Assembly: GCA_946538795.1 (NCBI GenBank)
Contig: CAMNGY010000030.1
Span: forward strand, 1-9,128
Reading direction: 5' to 3'
Origin: an uncultured Treponema sp.
Lineage (GTDB): Bacteria > Spirochaetota > Spirochaetia > Treponematales > Treponemataceae
Length of the DNA: 9,128 nt
This document shows positions 6,681 to 9,128 of this stretch, in pieces (position 1 is the first letter of the stretch; each line of letters starts with the position of its first letter). The notes beneath the pieces are model-generated. The model made no database searches and was not told where the DNA came from. It was given only the letters and a program-made list of their open reading frames with translations. Position numbers and translations under genes: made by a program.

Positions 6681-7322
6681 ATGAAAATCTATTCCATCCC
6701 CAAGAATCTCAGGACGATCATCTTTGACATAGACGGAACCCTGTACACGAGCAGCGCGTACGTCTTTGAGCAGGTGGACGCGCAGGTGCGCCACCTGGCC
6801 CACATCCGGGGCAAGCCGGAAGACGAGATGAGGAAGGAGATAGTCGACTACAGGAAGCGCTGGGCCAGCGAGCATCAGGGCAGGAAAATCAGCCTGGGCA
6901 ACACGCTGACCGCGTTCGGTATTCCCATAGAGGAGAGCATACGCTGGCGGGAGACCCTGCTGGAGCCGGGCAAGTACCTGGAGCGCGACCCGCGCCTTGC
7001 CGGGGTGCTGGACGTTCTTGCGGAAAAATACCGTCTTGTCTGCGTTACGAACAACCCCGTCGCCGCCGCCCGGAAGACTTTGGACGTGATAGGCGTTTCT
7101 TCACGGCTTCCCGACATAATAGGGCTGGACACCTGCATGAAATCCAAGCCCGCGCCGGAAATGCTCCTTCTTGCGGCTGATATGACCGGTGCCAGGCCGG
7201 AGGAATGCCTTTCCGTGGGGGACCGCTACGACATAGACCTCGCGCTGCCGATTGAGATGGGAATGGGGGCAGTGCTGGTCTCCGGCGTGGAGGAAGTCTA
7301 TTCCCTTGCGGAAATCTTGTAG
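6681..7322 (+). CDS. HAD-superfamily hydrolase (phosphoglycolate phosphatase-like)
   Basis: This 213-residue cytoplasmic phosphatase of the haloacid dehalogenase superfamily has all four family motifs. Motif I is FDIDGTLY, with Asp16 as nucleophile and Asp18 as acid/base. Motif II is VTNN, with Thr123. The motif III Lys is Lys156 in SKPAPE. Motif IV is VGDRYDID, with Asp181 and Asp184/186 coordinating Mg. The helical region between residues 25 and 100 is the cap domain (subfamily I type). It most resembles phosphoglycolate phosphatase or pyrimidine 5'-nucleotidase-like members, but the substrate cannot be assigned. It begins 45 bases after the FGGY kinase gene. The nearest ribosome-binding candidate is GGAG at 6663-6666, rather far from the ATG, and no in-frame upstream start gives a better solution. 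Placement next to a sugar kinase and PRPP synthetase suggests clearance of a sugar- or nucleotide-phosphate, which is inference. Confidence 0.88.
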   Translation: MKIYSIPKNLRTIIFDIDGTLYTSSAYVFEQVDAQVRHLAHIRGKPEDEMRKEIVDYRKRWASEHQGRKISLGNTLTAFGIPIEESIRWRETLLEPGKYLERDPRLAGVLDVLAEKYRLVCVTNNPVAAARKTLDVIGVSSRLPDIIGLDTCMKSKPAPEMLLLAADMTGARPEECLSVGDRYDIDLALPIEMGMGAVLVSGVEEVYSLAEIL

Positions 7323-7334
7323 ATTTTCTTACAA

Positions 7335-7340
7335 TATGAT
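7335..7340 (+). promoter_or_regulatory. Possible -10 element TATGAT immediately before the MinD-like gene
   Basis: TATGAT (5 of 6 consensus bases) ends 12 bases before the ATG, in a short AT-rich patch within GC-rich surroundings. No clear -35 lies 16-18 bases upstream. If used, transcription would start about 5-7 bases before the ATG, giving a nearly leaderless message. This fits the absence of any ribosome-binding site there. Confidence 0.35.
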
Positions 7341-7352
7341 ACACTTCTGCCC

Positions 7353-8498
7353 ATGCAGATAATACCAGTTGCCTCGGGCAAAGGCGGTGTCGGCAAGAGC
7401 CTTTTGAGCGCGAACCTGGCCATAGCCTTGGGGCAGGCAGGAAAGAAGGTCGTGCTTGCGGATCTGGATCTGGGCGCTTCTAACTTGCATCTCGTCATAG
7501 GCCAGACTTCTTCCAAAAAGGGCATAGGAACCTTCATCTCCGGGCAGGGAACATTCCGGGACCTGATAGAGCCGACGGATTACGAGAACGTTTCGTTCAT
7601 TGCGGGCGACTCCGAGATACCGGGGCTCACGTCGCTCAAGGCGGGCAAAAAGAACGAGCTGATAAAGGAATTTTCCTCCCTGGATGCCGACTACCTCATC
7701 CTGGACCTTGGGGCGGGGACCCACCTTACGATACTGGACATGTTCCTTCTTTCCCCTCAGGGAATAGTGGTGACGGCCCCTACCGTCACGGCAATCCTGA
7801 ACGGGTACCTCTTCCTCAAGAACGTTGTGTTCCGCATGATGTACAACACCTTCAAGAAGGGCAGCCCCGCCTACAATTACCTTGAGGAGATGCGCAAGAA
7901 TTCCCAGGCCATGCAGAAGGTCTACATTCCCAAGCTGATTGCCGAGCTGAAGTCCGTGGACAGGAAGGGTGCCGAGCTGTTCGAGTCCCGGATGAAAAAG
8001 TTCCATCCCCGGCTCATACTGAACATGATCGACGACCCCAAGGACGCCGACCGCGCCATAAAGATCCGCCACTCCTGCCGCCAGTTCCTGGGCCTGGACA
8101 TAGAGCATCTGGGAGTCGTGTACCGCGACACGATGCAGGACAAGGCCCTGGCTTCCAGGCTGCCGGTCATAATCTACAAGCCCCAGTCCGTCATTGCGCA
8201 GGCGATTTACCGCATAGCCGAGAAGATAAAGCAGGAGGAGTCGATTGCGTTCGATTCCGCCTACGACATGACGCAGGTCGCCGACCAGACCTTCGAGCTT
8301 GCGAGCGAGGAGGCGACAGATGACTTTGCCGCCAAGATGTCCTACATCGAGGAGCTGACGGGCAGCGGCGCGCTGACCACGGGCGAGCTGGTGGAGCTTT
8401 TGAAGCAGCAGAACTACGAGCTGACGCAGCTTCGCAACGAGAACAACTTGCTCAAGAAGAAGCTCGTCGATGCGGCCAAGAAGGGCTACAAGGTTTAG
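7353..8498 (+). CDS. MinD/ParA-family ATPase with C-terminal coiled coil
   Basis: This 381-residue P-loop ATPase is of the MinD/ParA/FlhG (SIMIBI) class, whose members dimerise on ATP and position division sites, flagella or other cargo. The deviant Walker A motif with its signature Lys is SGKGGVGKS (8-16). The switch I/A' region is LADLDLGASNLH (35-46) and Walker B is YLILDLGAG (114-122). The ATPase fold runs to about residue 290. After that comes a tail ending in a Leu-spaced segment (about 345-375) that looks like a short coiled coil. The tail lacks a clear MinD-type amphipathic membrane-targeting helix. The ATG is chosen because the P-loop then sits at the usual distance from the N-terminus. 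There is no Shine-Dalgarno sequence before it. No MinC, MinE, ParB or FlhF gene is visible, so the cargo is unknown. An FlhG-like role is possible in a flagellated spirochaete, but unproven. Confidence 0.88.
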   Translation: MQIIPVASGKGGVGKSLLSANLAIALGQAGKKVVLADLDLGASNLHLVIGQTSSKKGIGTFISGQGTFRDLIEPTDYENVSFIAGDSEIPGLTSLKAGKKNELIKEFSSLDADYLILDLGAGTHLTILDMFLLSPQGIVVTAPTVTAILNGYLFLKNVVFRMMYNTFKKGSPAYNYLEEMRKNSQAMQKVYIPKLIAELKSVDRKGAELFESRMKKFHPRLILNMIDDPKDADRAIKIRHSCRQFLGLDIEHLGVVYRDTMQDKALASRLPVIIYKPQSVIAQAIYRIAEKIKQEESIAFDSAYDMTQVADQTFELASEEATDDFAAKMSYIEELTGSGALTTGELVELLKQQNYELTQLRNENNLLKKKLVDAAKKGYKV

Positions 8499-8501
8499 GA
8501 A

Positions 8502-9128
8502 ATGCAGACTCTCCCATCATATCTTCCTTTGTACATAGAGTATCCCGGCTGGATCCAGCCCGAAATTTTTCCGGGCGTGCCCGTCCTGGGGCTGATCCGC
8601 TGGTACGGCCTTATGTACGTGTTCGCGTTCACGACGGCCTTCCTCATCCTCAAGAAGCTGATGAGGGAAGGCGCGCTGGATTGCGGCGGCTACAAGGCGA
8701 CCGAGGACGACATCTTCAGCTTCATCGCCTGGGGCATAGTGTTCCTGCTGGCGGGAGCGAGAATTTTTTCCTGCCTGGTCTATGACACGAGCGGGGACTA
8801 CCTGAAAAAACCCTGGCTCATCTTCTGGCCGTTTGACCCTATGACCCGCAAATTCAGCGGCTTTGCCGGGATGTCCTATCACGGCGGTTTCATAGGGGGC
8901 TTCCTGGGAATCGTGCTGTGGTGCGCCATTCACAAAAAACCGCTGGGAAGGTGGATTGACGCCATGGCCGTTGCCATTCCCCTGGGCTACACTTTCGGCC
9001 GCATAGGAAACTTCATGAACGGGGAGCTGTACGGAAGGATTACCAGCGTCCCCTGGGGCATGGTCTTTCCCCGTGCCCGGTTTGCGGGCGAGACCTTCTC
9101 CGCGAGCATTCCCTGGGTCCAGGATTTC
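8502..9128 (+). CDS. lgt: Prolipoprotein diacylglyceryl transferase (3' end outside window)
   Basis: Lgt is the inner-membrane enzyme that transfers a diacylglyceryl group from phosphatidylglycerol to the lipobox Cys of prolipoproteins, the first step of lipoprotein maturation. The 209 codons present contain the diagnostic motifs. RWYGLMY (33-39) opens the first core helix. It is followed by GARIFSCLVYD (85-95), GMSYHGG (123-129) and the Lgt signature GRIGNFMNGELYGR (166-179). His127, Arg167, Asn170, Glu175 and Gly178 correspond to the E. coli residues His103, Arg143, Asn146, Glu151 and Gly154. Hydrophobic helices surround these motifs. The frame is open to the window end, so the last helices, including the second essential Arg, lie outside. 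The ATG is 3 bases after the preceding stop. AAGG at 8490-8493 is the best ribosome-binding candidate, so co-transcription with the MinD-like gene is likely. Its presence fits the lipoprotein-rich envelope of spirochaetes. Confidence 0.97.
   Translation, partial: MQTLPSYLPLYIEYPGWIQPEIFPGVPVLGLIRWYGLMYVFAFTTAFLILKKLMREGALDCGGYKATEDDIFSFIAWGIVFLLAGARIFSCLVYDTSGDYLKKPWLIFWPFDPMTRKFSGFAGMSYHGGFIGGFLGIVLWCAIHKKPLGRWIDAMAVAIPLGYTFGRIGNFMNGELYGRITSVPWGMVFPRARFAGETFSASIPWVQDF

Noticed and set aside
5280..6875. Reverse-strand open frame (531 residues) with an apparent transmembrane stretch
   Set aside because: The hydrophobic run is the complement of the acidic tract (GAT/GAC/GAA become ATC/GTC/TTC). 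The rest lacks family features, while the forward FGGY kinase motifs are clear.

Overview
The window is high-GC, gene-dense and entirely plus-strand. It reads like a chromosome segment from a spirochaete, most probably a Treponema relative. This is inferred from the protein families, their arrangement and the frequent ATA and AGG codons despite the high GC; no rRNA or other decisive marker is present. It carries eight protein genes, two of them cut by the window edges. I see no RNA genes, insertion sequences, CRISPR arrays or phage genes.

Region 1 (1-3845) is an envelope-export module. It holds the 3' part of an FtsX/LolC/E-type ABC permease, a secreted LolA-like protein, and a two-part outer-membrane protein. 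The last starts inside the stop codon of the LolA-like gene. Its N-terminal half has five acidic 'DxDSGxGIYSDT' repeats and an Ala/Pro/Glu spacer of three 27-residue repeats, followed by a predicted C-terminal beta-barrel of about 340 residues. Together the three genes would place an inner-membrane transporter, a periplasmic carrier and an outer-membrane partner in one transcription unit.

Region 2 (3846-4060) is the only sizeable non-coding gap. It has GC-rich hairpins directly after the outer-membrane gene and then a good sigma70-type promoter.

Region 3 (4061-7322) is metabolic. It encodes a long, divergent PRPP synthetase, an FGGY sugar kinase overlapping it by 8 bases and carrying a striking acidic low-complexity insert, and a HAD-family phosphatase.

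Region 4 (7353-9128) has a MinD/ParA-like ATPase with a coiled-coil tail, apparently with almost no 5' leader. It is followed 3 bases later by lgt, the prolipoprotein diacylglyceryl transferase, which is truncated by the window end. Lgt together with the Lol-like module makes lipoprotein and envelope biogenesis the theme at both ends of the window.

The most unusual features are the repeat-bearing outer-membrane protein paired with the LolA-like protein, the acidic insert in the FGGY kinase, and the non-canonical PRPP synthetase. I do not see a wholly new defence or mobile system.
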